Positions 42,651-51,738 of a stretch of 64,000 nt of DNA are shown piece after piece. The stretch's first letter is position 1, and each line of letters opens with the position of its first letter. The stretch is taken from NCBI RefSeq assembly GCF_007992455.1, contig NZ_BKAH01000006.1:109638-173637 (forward strand), given 5' to 3'. The translations under genes and the position numbers were made by a program. The notes beneath the pieces were generated by a model. That model was not told the DNA's origin, searched no databases, and worked only from the letters and a program-made list of their open reading frames with translations. This DNA is from Microbacterium saccharophilum (GTDB taxonomy: Bacteria > Actinomycetota > Actinomycetes > Actinomycetales > Microbacteriaceae).

Positions 42651-45544
42651 CCGGGCTTCTCGAGCGCGCCGATGCGCCGCCCGCCGCGCCGGCCGCCGAC
42701 CCACGCCCCGACCGTCCGAGCATCTGGCCGCGCCTGCGCGCCGACCTGCGGCTCGCCCGGCGGCAGTCGCTGCGCGGCTGGGCCTCGAGCCTGCTCGTCG
42801 TGGCGCTCATCGCGCTGCCCATGACCCTCGTCGCGGGGGCCATCGTGTTCGGCATGGGCCACGTCGCAACGACGGAGGAGCGGATCCGCGCCGAACTCGG
42901 CGGGGCGGACGCCTGGGTGTCGATCGTGCACGGCCCGGACCCGTCGCTCACGCAGTACCTCGACGAGCCCACCTGGTGGGATGTCGCGCGAGAAGAGCAG
43001 ACCGGTGAGCTCATCAACGAGGAGCTGCCGCCCCACGGGAGCGCCCGCCCGTTCCTCCCAGCCGGCGCCATCGAGATCGGTGCGGGGCGGGTCACCGCCG
43101 AGACGGCGGGCGGCATCGGCGCGATGACCGCCGTGATCGGGGATGCCGCGGCGTCGGTGCTGCGCGGGCGATTCGAGCTGATCGAGGGGCGGGCTCCTGC
43201 GAGCGACAGCGAGGTCGTCGTCTCGCCCGGTGCCCTCGAGCGTCTGGGCGTGGGGGTCGGCGACCGGCTGGAGCTCACCGAGCCGGTCGCGACCTACACC
43301 GTGACCGGTGTCCTCAAGCGCGCCGAAGACCCCCATGCCGCCGAAGTCGTGTTCCTCCCCGGCACGCCGGCCAACCGCGCCCTGCAGGAGGACGTCTCGA
43401 GCACGGTCTGGTACCTGCCGGAGTGGAGTCCGACCCCGGACGACGTCCGTGCGTTGAACCGGGAGGGGATGATCGTCTTCGACCGCGACCTCTTCGTCGC
43501 GCCGGGCGACATGGCGAACCCCTGGGCGTCGGGGGATGCGCTCGCCCTGTCGATGGTCTGGCTCATCGGCGCCGCCGCCGCCTTCGCCGGGTACCTCGTC
43601 GTCCTCCTGGCCGGCGCAGCCTTCTCGGTGAGCGCGCGCCGGCAGCAGCGCGCGCTCGCCGTCGCCGCGAGCGTGGGAGCCACCCGCGCGGACGTCTTCC
43701 GCGTCGTGCTGCTGCAGGGCACCGTGCTCGGCGGGGTCGGCGGCATCGTCGGGTCCGCGGCCGGCATCGGGCTCGGCATCCTGTTCCTCCATCTCTTCGA
43801 CGACGGGTCGACGACCGCGTTCCAGGGCGTGCACGTGCCCTGGTGGGGCCTTGCCGCCGTCATCGCCTTCGCCGTGATCGTGGGGACGATCGCGGCCATT
43901 GCGCCGGCGCGCGCCGCGACGAAGGGCGAGGTCATCGCCGCGCTCCGCGGGTCGCGCCGGCCGGCGCGGGTGCGCGTGGACCGCCCCCTGTGGGGCGTGC
44001 TGCTCATCGCGGCCGGCGTGGGGCTGACAGCGGTGTGCGCGCTCTGGCTCGCCGCGATCAATGCCGAGGAGTTCGTCAGCGGCGACGACGGCCGGCGCAC
44101 GATCTGCATCATCGGCATCATCCTGGGCCCGATCCTGCTGCAGGTCGGCGTCATGCTGGGCGGGCACTGGCTCATCTCGCTCCTGGCACGGCCGCTCTCC
44201 CGCCTCGGGCTCGCCTCGCGGATCGCGAGCCGGGATGCCGCGGCGAACCCGGGCCGGATCGTCCCGGCCTTCGCCGCGATCGCGGCCTGCGCGTTCTTGG
44301 CAGCCGCCTCGCTCGGGTCCATCGCCCTCGTCACGAAGCAGGCCGAGCGGGGCTGGACCTACGCCGCGCCGGTGGGCAGCGTCTCGGTGGCGGGCTGGAT
44401 GGACGACATCGACCGGCAGCACCTCGCCGTCGGCACCGTCGTGACCGGGTGGCAGGACGACGGCGCGGGGGCGTCGCGCGGCGTCTACATCGACGCGGAG
44501 GCGACCGCCCGGAGCCTGCTCGAGTCCGCCGGTCCGGGCACGCTCGGCACCGTGTGGGATGCCGGGACCGGGCGATGGGATGCAACGGGCACGCTGCTCA
44601 ACCCGGACGACATCCTGGCCTTCCCGCGGATGGAGCACATCGATGCCGCGCTCGCGGCGGACCAGTGCAAGGAGCTCGAGATCGCGGACTGCCGGTGGCA
44701 CCAGTCACCGTGGTGGAACCTCGGCATCGTCGATGCGACGGAGCTGGAGGCGGTGACGGGGGAGGAGCTGTCGACGGCGGAGCTCGCCGCCTACCGCGAC
44801 GGCGCGGCCCTCGTCCTCGATCCCGACTACATCCGCGACGATGGCACGGTGGCGGTGGCCTTCTCAACGCAGGAGAGACTCGCCAAGACCGAGGTCGCCG
44901 AGGCCCCCACCGACGTCGTCTCGGTCGCCGCGATCCGGCGCGATCAGCCCCAGCGCCAGGTCTCGGTGCTCATCGCCCCGGAACTCGCCGACAGCTGGGG
45001 ACTCCGCTCCGGCAACTGGACGGTCATCGCGACCTACGACGTGCCGCTGACGACGGCGCAGGTCGACAGCCTGCAGCAGGAGGCGGACACCCTGTCGCGC
45101 ACAGGCGAGGTCGGCATGTGGCCGCACCTGGAGTCCGGCCCGCCGGACGCCGCCCCCTGGATGTGGCTCGCCGTCGGCGCGACCGCCGTGCTCGTCATCG
45201 GCGCCTCGAGCGTCGCGCTCGGGCTCGCGCGCGTCGAGCGGCGACCCGACGACGCGACGCTCGCCGCCGTCGGCGGCACCCGCCGGCTGCGCCGGGGGAT
45301 CGCGCTCTGGCAGGCCGCGATCGTGGCCGGCCTCGGCATGGTGACGGGTACGGTCGCCGGCATCCTCCCCGTCTGGGGTGTCGCCCTCGCGTCGGAGCGG
45401 ATCTACAACCCGCCGTCCTTCGGCGACATGCCGTGGCTGTGGCTCGTCGTGCTCGCCCTCGGCCTGCCCGCGGTGATTGCGCTCGTGTCGTGGCTCGTGC
45501 CACCGCGCGACCCCGACCTCACCCGGCGGACCGCGATCGCCTGA
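42647..45544 (+). CDS. FtsX-like ABC transporter permease
   Basis: A 965-residue membrane protein with an N-terminal helix (SSLLVVALIALPMTLVAGAI), a large extracellular domain, three helices around residues 300-440, a further helix pair near 455-560, a second extracellular domain and a final three-helix FtsX module (about 840-950). This is the double-FtsX layout of bacitracin-export (BceB) or similar mechanotransmission transporters; it needs only the one ATPase encoded upstream. The substrate is unknown. GTG start overlapping the ATPase stop. Confidence 0.87.
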   Translation: MTGLLERADAPPAAPAADPRPDRPSIWPRLRADLRLARRQSLRGWASSLLVVALIALPMTLVAGAIVFGMGHVATTEERIRAELGGADAWVSIVHGPDPSLTQYLDEPTWWDVAREEQTGELINEELPPHGSARPFLPAGAIEIGAGRVTAETAGGIGAMTAVIGDAAASVLRGRFELIEGRAPASDSEVVVSPGALERLGVGVGDRLELTEPVATYTVTGVLKRAEDPHAAEVVFLPGTPANRALQEDVSSTVWYLPEWSPTPDDVRALNREGMIVFDRDLFVAPGDMANPWASGDALALSMVWLIGAAAAFAGYLVVLLAGAAFSVSARRQQRALAVAASVGATRADVFRVVLLQGTVLGGVGGIVGSAAGIGLGILFLHLFDDGSTTAFQGVHVPWWGLAAVIAFAVIVGTIAAIAPARAATKGEVIAALRGSRRPARVRVDRPLWGVLLIAAGVGLTAVCALWLAAINAEEFVSGDDGRRTICIIGIILGPILLQVGVMLGGHWLISLLARPLSRLGLASRIASRDAAANPGRIVPAFAAIAACAFLAAASLGSIALVTKQAERGWTYAAPVGSVSVAGWMDDIDRQHLAVGTVVTGWQDDGAGASRGVYIDAEATARSLLESAGPGTLGTVWDAGTGRWDATGTLLNPDDILAFPRMEHIDAALAADQCKELEIADCRWHQSPWWNLGIVDATELEAVTGEELSTAELAAYRDGAALVLDPDYIRDDGTVAVAFSTQERLAKTEVAEAPTDVVSVAAIRRDQPQRQVSVLIAPELADSWGLRSGNWTVIATYDVPLTTAQVDSLQQEADTLSRTGEVGMWPHLESGPPDAAPWMWLAVGATAVLVIGASSVALGLARVERRPDDATLAAVGGTRRLRRGIALWQAAIVAGLGMVTGTVAGILPVWGVALASERIYNPPSFGDMPWLWLVVLALGLPAVIALVSWLVPPRDPDLTRRTAIA

Positions 45545-45587
45545 CGGTCAGCACGCCGACGCGGGCGTCGCGGCCTACGCTCGGAGG

Positions 45588-46421
45588 ATGGGCGCAGAAC
45601 TGATCACCCCCGCCGAGCTCGATGACCTCCTCGGATCGGAGCGACCGCCGGTCGTCCTCGACATCCGCTGGCGGCTCGACGCGCCGGATGGTCGGGAGGC
45701 CTACCGTTCCGGCCACATTCCCGGCGCGGTATACGTCAGCCTGGACGACGAGCTGCCCGCGCACGGCGAACCGGCCGACGGCCGGCATCCGCTGCCCGCG
45801 GCGGCCGACTTCGAGGCCGCCGCGCGGCGCTGGGGCCTCAACGACGGCGACACCGTCGTGGTCTACGACGACTGGCAGTCCTTCGGCGCGGCTCGCGCGT
45901 GGTGGATGCTGACCGACGCCGGTGTCGCCGACGTGCGTCTCCTCGACGGCGGGCTGGGCTCATGGCGGACCGCCGGGTTGCCGCTCGAGACCGGCGATGT
46001 CGTTCCCGTGCCTGGCACGGTGAGGCTCGCGCCCGGGCATCTGCCGCAGCTCACGATCGACGAGGCCGCGGCGCTCCCCGCGCACGGCGCGCTCCTCGAC
46101 GTCCGCGCGACAGAGCGGTACCGCGGCGAGAACGAGCCGATCGACCCGCAGGCGGGCCACATCCCGGGTGCACTCAATCTCCCCACGGCGGCGAACGTCG
46201 ACGCGGACGGCAGATTCCTGCCCGCGGAGGCGCTCCGCGAACGCGTCGCCCACCTCGAGGCGGACGGCCCCGTCGGCGTGTACTGCGGCTCCGGTGTCTC
46301 GGCCGCGCACGCCGTGTTCGCGCTGCAGCGCGCCGGGCTCGACCCTGCACTGTACGTCGGCTCGTGGAGCCAGTGGTCCAATCATCCGGGCCGTCCCGTC
46401 GCGACGGGAGCGCAGCCGTGA
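45588..46421 (+). CDS. sseA: Sulfurtransferase (tandem rhodanese), copy 2
   Basis: A 277-residue protein of two rhodanese domains, a paralogue of the one at 22211. The N-terminal domain has VVVYDDWQSFGAARAWWML without cysteine; the C-terminal active loop is YCGSGVSAAHAVFAL, with cysteine at about residue 232, nearer to typical 3-mercaptopyruvate or thiosulfate sulfurtransferases than the CSSGIPS loop of copy 1. GGAGG lies directly before the ATG, which is tight. Coupled (GTGA) to the oxidoreductase gene that follows. Confidence 0.87.
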   Translation: MGAELITPAELDDLLGSERPPVVLDIRWRLDAPDGREAYRSGHIPGAVYVSLDDELPAHGEPADGRHPLPAAADFEAAARRWGLNDGDTVVVYDDWQSFGAARAWWMLTDAGVADVRLLDGGLGSWRTAGLPLETGDVVPVPGTVRLAPGHLPQLTIDEAAALPAHGALLDVRATERYRGENEPIDPQAGHIPGALNLPTAANVDADGRFLPAEALRERVAHLEADGPVGVYCGSGVSAAHAVFALQRAGLDPALYVGSWSQWSNHPGRPVATGAQP

Positions 46422-47398
46422 CCGCGCGCTGGGCGATCCTCGGCGCCGGCGCCATCAGCCGCGACTTCGTGAACGGGCTGACCCACGCGACGCTCGGCCA
46501 CCTGCACGCGGTCGGCGCCCGCTCCGCGGCCGACGCCCGAACCTTCGCCGACGCGCACGGTGCCGTCGTCGCCGGAACCTACGAGGAGATCCTCGAGCGC
46601 GACGACGTCGACGCCGTCTACATCGGCACGGTCCACACGACGCACGGCGAACTCGCGATCGCGGCCCTCGAGGCGGGCAAGGCCGTGCTGTGCGAGAAGC
46701 CGCTGACGACGACTCCCGCCGACACGGATGCTGTGTGCGCGGTCGCCGCCCGCACCGGCCTCCCGCTCGTCGAGGCGTTCAAGTACCGCTTCGGCCCCTT
46801 CCCCGAGCTGCTGCGCCGGAGAATCGAGGACGGGGCGATCGGAGAGGTCACCGAGGTGGTCACGACGATCGGGTTCACGGCGACCGAACGCTCGGGCCGC
46901 CTCTTCGACCCCGCCGTGGCCGGCGGGGCGATCCTCGACGCCGGCTGCTACCCCGTCTCCCTCGCCGTCGGCGTCGCGGCCTGGGCGGGGCAGTCCCTCG
47001 AAGGCGCGCGGGTGCGTAGTGCAGATGGGACCGTCGGCGACACCGGCGTCGACGAGACGGCATCCGCTGTTCTTCAGCTCGGCGCTGTGACGGCGCGCGT
47101 CCGCACGGCCATCGTCGAGGACCTGCCGCGCTCCGCGCGCATCGTCGGCACGTCGGGTGAGATCGAGGTGCCCAACGTGTGGGGGAGCCGGCAGCAGAGC
47201 ACGGATGCCGCCGTGCTGCGCCGGCCCGACGGAACGGTCGAGCACCTGACGGCCGAGACGCTGAACCCGATGGGGGCCGAGGCGGATGCGGTCATCGCGG
47301 CGCTCCGCGACGGACGCACCGAGGCGCCGGAGATGCCGTGGGCGCAGACTCGCGTCATCGCGCGTCTGCTCGAGGACTGGCGCCGCGCCCTCGACTGA
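46418..47398 (+). CDS. Gfo/Idh/MocA family oxidoreductase
   Basis: A 326-residue NAD(P)-dependent dehydrogenase. The Rossmann motif is WAILGAGAISRDFVNGL, the CEKPLTTT motif (about residue 92) carries the conserved lysine, and the C-terminal sandwich has GAILDAGCYPVSLAV, where relatives hold the catalytic histidine region D-x-G-x-Y. The family acts on sugars, inositols and related polyols; the GCYPV type resembles trans-1,2-dihydrobenzenediol or D-xylose dehydrogenases. Substrate not identifiable. GTG start. Confidence 0.87.
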   Translation: MTARWAILGAGAISRDFVNGLTHATLGHLHAVGARSAADARTFADAHGAVVAGTYEEILERDDVDAVYIGTVHTTHGELAIAALEAGKAVLCEKPLTTTPADTDAVCAVAARTGLPLVEAFKYRFGPFPELLRRRIEDGAIGEVTEVVTTIGFTATERSGRLFDPAVAGGAILDAGCYPVSLAVGVAAWAGQSLEGARVRSADGTVGDTGVDETASAVLQLGAVTARVRTAIVEDLPRSARIVGTSGEIEVPNVWGSRQQSTDAAVLRRPDGTVEHLTAETLNPMGAEADAVIAALRDGRTEAPEMPWAQTRVIARLLEDWRRALD

Positions 47399-47425
47399 CT
47401 CACGCCCGCCGGGGCCTCACGAGTT

Positions 47426-47782
47426 GGGGTCACTTGGTGCCGCCTCGGCCCCCGCGAGGCGGCGCGAACTGCCACGCATCCAGGGCGCGCCCTGGGCCTC
47501 ACGAGTTGGGGTCACTTGGTGTCGCCTCGACCCTCGCGAGGCGGCACGAACTGACCCCAATCCCAGCGCGCCGCCTTAGGTCTCACGAGTCGGGGTCACT
47601 TGGTGCCGCCTCGACCCCCGCGAGGCGGCGCGAACTGCCATGAGTTCGGGGTCACTTCGCGTCGCCTCGGCCCCCGCGAGGCGGCTCGAACTGCCACCAA
47701 TCCCAGCGCGCCGCCTTAGGTCTCACGAGTGGGGGTCACTTGGTGCCGCCTCGGCCCCCGCGAGGCGGCACGAACTGACCCC
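47426..47782. repeat. Five tandem ~50-bp palindromic repeats (family P)
   Basis: Units start near 47426, 47508, 47592, 47648 and 47732. Each reads roughly GGGGTCACTTGGTGCCGCCTCG, a short C-rich loop, and the near-complement CGAGGCGGC-x-CGAACTG-x-CCCC, so each can form a long GC-rich hairpin. A 32-base spacer beginning AATCCCAGCGCGCCGCCTTA is repeated at 47559 and 47699, so whole unit-plus-spacer blocks have been duplicated. The array fills the 415-base gap between two convergent genes; I see no gene in it. The core is shared with the array at 54335-54553. Confidence 0.92.
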
Positions 47783-47813
47783 AATCCCAGCGCGCGCCCG
47801 CGCCCGCCCACGC

Positions 47814-48548
47814 TCAGGTGATGAGCGGCCCGAGCTCCCGCGCGGCGGCCACGAGCACGGCCGCGGTCTCCGCCGGATCGTCCACGCGCCGCCGCGGCCC
47901 GGAGTAGGCGAGGGCCCCCGCGAGGGCTCCGGACGCATCGCGGATCGGCGCTGCGAGGCATCCCGACGTCGCTCCCGCGCGACGCACGACGCCGTAGGTG
48001 CGCAGGTCCGCGGCGGCGTCCGGCGCGGACGAGGGGCGGGCGTCCACGTCCCGCAGGAGTCCCAGCGCGAACCTCTCCGGCTCACGCGCGAGGCGCTGCT
48101 CGTCGGACAGCGGGAAGTCGGGGTCGGCGTCGGCCACGACGATGCGCCCCTCCGTGTACACGACGAGGTGGACGCCGCCGCGCACCCGCCGCCGCGTCTC
48201 CTCGACGATGTCGCGCGCCGCGCGCGGGATGCGGACCGGCGCGGCCGCAGCGGCGAGGTGGATGACCTTCGCGCCGAGCGCGAAGCCCGCGAGGTCGGGC
48301 GTGCGGACGAGGTACTCGTCCTGGACCAGCAGGTTCAGCAGCCGGTAGGCCGTGGCCCGTGGCAGGCCGAGGGCGAGGGAGATCTCGCGCGCCGTGACGC
48401 CGGCGCCGAGCGCCGCGACCGCCTCGAGCACCGTGAGCGCACTGTGGATCGCGCGCGGCTGCCGCGCGCTGAGGGTCGGCGCTGCGCCCCGGTCGGCGCC
48501 CCCGCCCGGCCCGCCCGCCGCGTCGCCCACTCCCGCCGGCTCACCCAT
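47814..48548 (-). CDS. IclR family regulator next to amino acid permease
   Basis: A 244-residue IclR-type regulator: about 25 glycine-rich residues, then a winged helix (IHSALTVLEAVAALGAGVTA, LGLPRATAYRLLNLLVQDEY) and an effector domain (APIRDASGALAGALAYSGP). The ATG at 48548 overlaps the end of the permease gene by eight bases; an ATG at 48572 would lie deeper inside it. Cotranscription with the permease, and the divergent amine-oxidase operon, make it the likely local regulator. Confidence 0.83.
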   Translation of the reverse strand: MGEPAGVGDAAGGPGGGADRGAAPTLSARQPRAIHSALTVLEAVAALGAGVTAREISLALGLPRATAYRLLNLLVQDEYLVRTPDLAGFALGAKVIHLAAAAAPVRIPRAARDIVEETRRRVRGGVHLVVYTEGRIVVADADPDFPLSDEQRLAREPERFALGLLRDVDARPSSAPDAAADLRTYGVVRRAGATSGCLAAPIRDASGALAGALAYSGPRRRVDDPAETAAVLVAAARELGPLIT

Positions 48549-50022
48549 CGCGCGCGACCCCGCCCAGGACATGGGATGCCGTCGGCTCGTCGTACCCGCC
48601 GATGCCGTCGAGCGGGGCGCCGCTGCGGCGCCGCCACGCGATCAGGGCTCCGGCGAGGCCGCCGAGGCCCAGCGAGATCCAGACGCCGGGATTTCCCTGC
48701 TGTGCCTCGACCACGAGGTAGACCGCGAGGCAGCCGACGATCGCGATCGCGGCGGTCGCCGCGACGACCGTGGCCGCGACGGTCGTCTCGCCGATGCGGC
48801 GGAGGAACACCGGCGCGGCGGCGCACACGATCGCGTACGCCGTGATGTAGCCGACCGCGGAGATCACGATGACGGCACCCATGGCATCCCAGGGGCGAAC
48901 GCCCAGCGCGACGATGACGACCGGCAGCGCGGCGATCGCCGTGACGGTAGGCCACACGGCGCCGATGGGCGTCCGGTGCCGCGGGTGGGTGCGGCCGAGG
49001 AAGTGCGGCCCGACGCCGTCGCGGCCCATCGCGAACAGCACGCGGGTCAGCGCCGTCGTCGACGCGATGGCGCACGCGAGGAACGACGCGGCGATCCCCA
49101 CGTCGGCCGCCGCCGCCCACGGCGCGAGGCCGAACGCGCCGGCGAGCTCGTCGATGGGAGCTGCGGAGGTCACCAGGTCGCGGCCGATCGCCGCGAACCC
49201 GGCGACCTGCGTGTACGCGGCGAGCAGGTACAGCGCACCCGCGACGAGTACCGTCCCGACGATCGCGCGGGGGATGTTGCGCAGCGGCGCGCGCGCCTCC
49301 ACTCCGAGCGTCGCGGAGCTTTCGAACCCGACGAACGCGGTGAGCGCGAGCACGGCGCCGGCCGCCACAGCCGAGACCGACACCCCGCCCGGCGGGAGGA
49401 TCGCCGAGATGTCGAACGGCCCGATCTGCACGAGGAGCGCCGTCAGCAGCGTGACGATCAGCGCGACCGACACCGACTCGACGATGAGCGCGATCCGCGC
49501 AGAGAGCCGGATGCCGCGCACGAGCACGACCGCGAGCACCGCGGCCTCGCCGACGAGCGCGGCGATCGCGGCGAGCGGCGCCGGAACCCCCGGCGCGACC
49601 CGTGCGAGCAGCATCGACAGGTAGTGCGCGCCGCCGAGCAGCGCGAAGACGGAGATGAACGCGTACCCGACGATGATCGCGGCGCCGGTCGCGAGGCCCG
49701 CCGTCGGGCCGAGCCCGCGCGCCGCGTACGTGTAGAGCGATCCGCTCGCTGCGAGGCGCCGCGTGAACTGTGTGACGGTCCCCGCGACGAGCAGGGCGAG
49801 CACGGTGGCGAGCGCCACCGCGGGCAGCGTCGCGCCACCGGCGGCGCCGGCCACGAGCAGGATGACGGTGGTCGCGGCGGCGGCGGGCGCCACGGCGGCG
49901 ACGGACTGCGCCAGGACGTCGGCGAATCCCACGGTCCGGCGCTCGAGGCCGTCCAGGGGCGACGTCGCCGCGAACTCGTGGACCGGGTCGGGGCGGGCGA
50001 TCGCGCGCTCGAGAGCTGTCAT
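48541..50022 (-). CDS. APC superfamily amino acid/amine permease, copy 1
   Basis: A 493-residue transporter with about 12 predicted helices. The APC signatures are present: LAQSVAAVAPAAAATTVILL in helix 1, RRLAASGSLYTYAARGLGP in helices 2-3 and FVGFESSATLGVEARAPLRN in the middle. It is a secondary transporter for amino acids or amines. It is divergent from a second permease of the same family and a copper amine oxidase, so a biogenic amine or its parent amino acid is the likely substrate. Confidence 0.88.
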   Translation of the reverse strand: MTALERAIARPDPVHEFAATSPLDGLERRTVGFADVLAQSVAAVAPAAAATTVILLVAGAAGGATLPAVALATVLALLVAGTVTQFTRRLAASGSLYTYAARGLGPTAGLATGAAIIVGYAFISVFALLGGAHYLSMLLARVAPGVPAPLAAIAALVGEAAVLAVVLVRGIRLSARIALIVESVSVALIVTLLTALLVQIGPFDISAILPPGGVSVSAVAAGAVLALTAFVGFESSATLGVEARAPLRNIPRAIVGTVLVAGALYLLAAYTQVAGFAAIGRDLVTSAAPIDELAGAFGLAPWAAAADVGIAASFLACAIASTTALTRVLFAMGRDGVGPHFLGRTHPRHRTPIGAVWPTVTAIAALPVVIVALGVRPWDAMGAVIVISAVGYITAYAIVCAAAPVFLRRIGETTVAATVVAATAAIAIVGCLAVYLVVEAQQGNPGVWISLGLGGLAGALIAWRRRSGAPLDGIGGYDEPTASHVLGGVARDG

Positions 50023-50103
50023 GGGGCCTCCGCCTCTGGATCTGCGCGTGGCCGACGCTACCGAGACCCCGTTGCCCCGCGACTACCGCCATGTTTCGCG
50101 TTC

Positions 50104-50123
50104 GTGTCGTCCGAATGAGACAC
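50104..50123. promoter_or_regulatory. Inverted repeat between divergent permease genes
   Basis: GTGTC (50104-50108) and GACAC (50119-50123) are inverted arms 10 bases apart, in a relatively AT-rich spot of the 215-base divergent region. It is the best candidate I see for an operator of the local IclR regulator; the evidence is weak. Confidence 0.4.
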
Positions 50124-50237
50124 CGCGCGCGCGGCGTCCCGTTCGGGATGCCGGGAGGTTTCACACGGGCGAGACCGCCGGGCAACGACGACGGTCCACG
50201 GTGGGGGGAAACGTCCCGCCCGCCCGAAGGGAACCCC

Positions 50238-51713
50238 ATGACCCAGCTCGAATCTCCGGGAGTCGAGGCATCCGCGAAGCGGACGCTGTCCGGCTCCCTC
50301 GGCGCCACCGCCATCGTCTTCATGGTCGTCGCCGCCGCCTCACCGCTCACCGTCATCGGCGGCGCCGCGCCACTCGGCATCCTGCTCGGCAACGGCGCGG
50401 GATTCCCCGCGCTCTACGCCATCAGCGCCGTCATCCTGCTGCTCTTCGCCGTCGGCCTCGCGGCGATGTCGCGTCACATCCCGAAGCCCGGCGCATTCTT
50501 CACCTACGTCGGTTACGGGCTCGGTCGCTCCAACGGCCTCGCCGCCGCGTGGCTCGCGATGCTGACGTACACGACCATCCAGGTGTCGGTGTACGGCTAC
50601 ATCGGCTTCATCCTGAGCTACACGCTGGAGACCTACACCGCCGTCGCCCTGCCCTGGTGGCTGTTCTCGCTGCTGGTCATCGGGCTCGTCGGCATCCTCG
50701 GCTACCGGCACATCGACCTCTCCAGCAAGGTGCTCGGGGTCCTGCTGATCGCCGAGGTCGGCGTCGTGGCCGTCCTCGTCGCCGCAGTCGTCTTCTCCGG
50801 CGGCGCGGACGGCCTCAGCCTCGCCCCCTTCGAGCCCGCGAACGTCGTCAGCGGGTCGCCCGGTGTCGGGCTCATGTTCGCGATCGCCGCGTTCATCGGC
50901 TTCGAGGCCACCGCGATCTTCCGCGACGAGGCGAAGGACCCCGACAAGACGATCCCGCGCGCGACCTACATGGCCGTCATCGGCATCGGCCTGTTCTACA
51001 CGCTGGCCTCGTGGGGTCTCGTGATGGCGTGGGGGCCGGATGCCGTGCTCGACGAGGCCGCGGCCGATCCCGGCAGCCTCATCCTCCGCACGATGGCCGC
51101 CTACCTGGGCGCGACCGGCGAGATCATCACCAACGTCCTCCTGATCACGTCGATGTTCGCGTGCGTGCTGTCCTTCCACAACGTCGTCACCCGCTACCAG
51201 CACTCGATGGCCGCCGCGGGGGTCCTGCCCGACAAGCTGGCCTCGGTCCACCACGCGCACCTCTCGCCGCACGTGTCCTCCGTCGTGCAGACCGGGACGT
51301 CGGTCGTCCTCATCGCCGTGTTCGCGCTGTTCCAGCTCGACCCGGTGCTCGCGGTCTTCACCTGGTTCGCCGGCGTCGCGACCCTCGCCATCGCGATCCT
51401 CATGGCGCTCACCTCGGTCGCCGTCATCGTCTACTTCGTCAAGACGCGTAAGGACACCCGGCTCTGGAACACGATCCTCGCGCCGGGGCTCGGCTTCCTC
51501 GGGCTCGTGCTCTCGGCGGCCCTGATCATCGCCTACTTCCCGATCATGGTGGGCGATGTGGATGCCGAGGGGGCGCCGGTCTTCGGCGGCCTCAGCTGGT
51601 TCCTGCTCGCCCTCGTCGTCGTCTTCCCCGTCGCCGGCTACCTGCAGGCCGCCTGGATCAAGGCCCGCCGGCCCGCCGCGTACGCCAAGCTCACCGACTC
51701 GATCGCCGCCTGA
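50238..51713 (+). CDS. APC superfamily amino acid/amine permease, copy 2
   Basis: A 491-residue transporter with about 12 helices, of the same superfamily as the divergent one but only distantly alike. Landmarks: FMVVAAASPLTVIGGAAPLG in helix 1, IPKPGAFFTYVGYGLGRSNG and FIGFEATAIFRDEAKDPDKT. It lies 25 bases upstream of the copper amine oxidase gene, so it most likely imports the amine that enzyme oxidises, for example phenylethylamine or tyramine. Confidence 0.9.
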   Translation: MTQLESPGVEASAKRTLSGSLGATAIVFMVVAAASPLTVIGGAAPLGILLGNGAGFPALYAISAVILLLFAVGLAAMSRHIPKPGAFFTYVGYGLGRSNGLAAAWLAMLTYTTIQVSVYGYIGFILSYTLETYTAVALPWWLFSLLVIGLVGILGYRHIDLSSKVLGVLLIAEVGVVAVLVAAVVFSGGADGLSLAPFEPANVVSGSPGVGLMFAIAAFIGFEATAIFRDEAKDPDKTIPRATYMAVIGIGLFYTLASWGLVMAWGPDAVLDEAAADPGSLILRTMAAYLGATGEIITNVLLITSMFACVLSFHNVVTRYQHSMAAAGVLPDKLASVHHAHLSPHVSSVVQTGTSVVLIAVFALFQLDPVLAVFTWFAGVATLAIAILMALTSVAVIVYFVKTRKDTRLWNTILAPGLGFLGLVLSAALIIAYFPIMVGDVDAEGAPVFGGLSWFLLALVVVFPVAGYLQAAWIKARRPAAYAKLTDSIAA

Positions 51714-51738
51714 AGCCCCACCGCAAGGAGAACCACCC

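Noticed and set aside
42377..44701. 774-codon minus-strand frame
   Set aside because: Antisense shadow of the FtsX-like permease with histidine/arginine-rich noise.
47426..47782. Possible CRISPR array
   Set aside because: Units are long palindromes with unequal spacing and duplicated spacers, and no cas genes are near.
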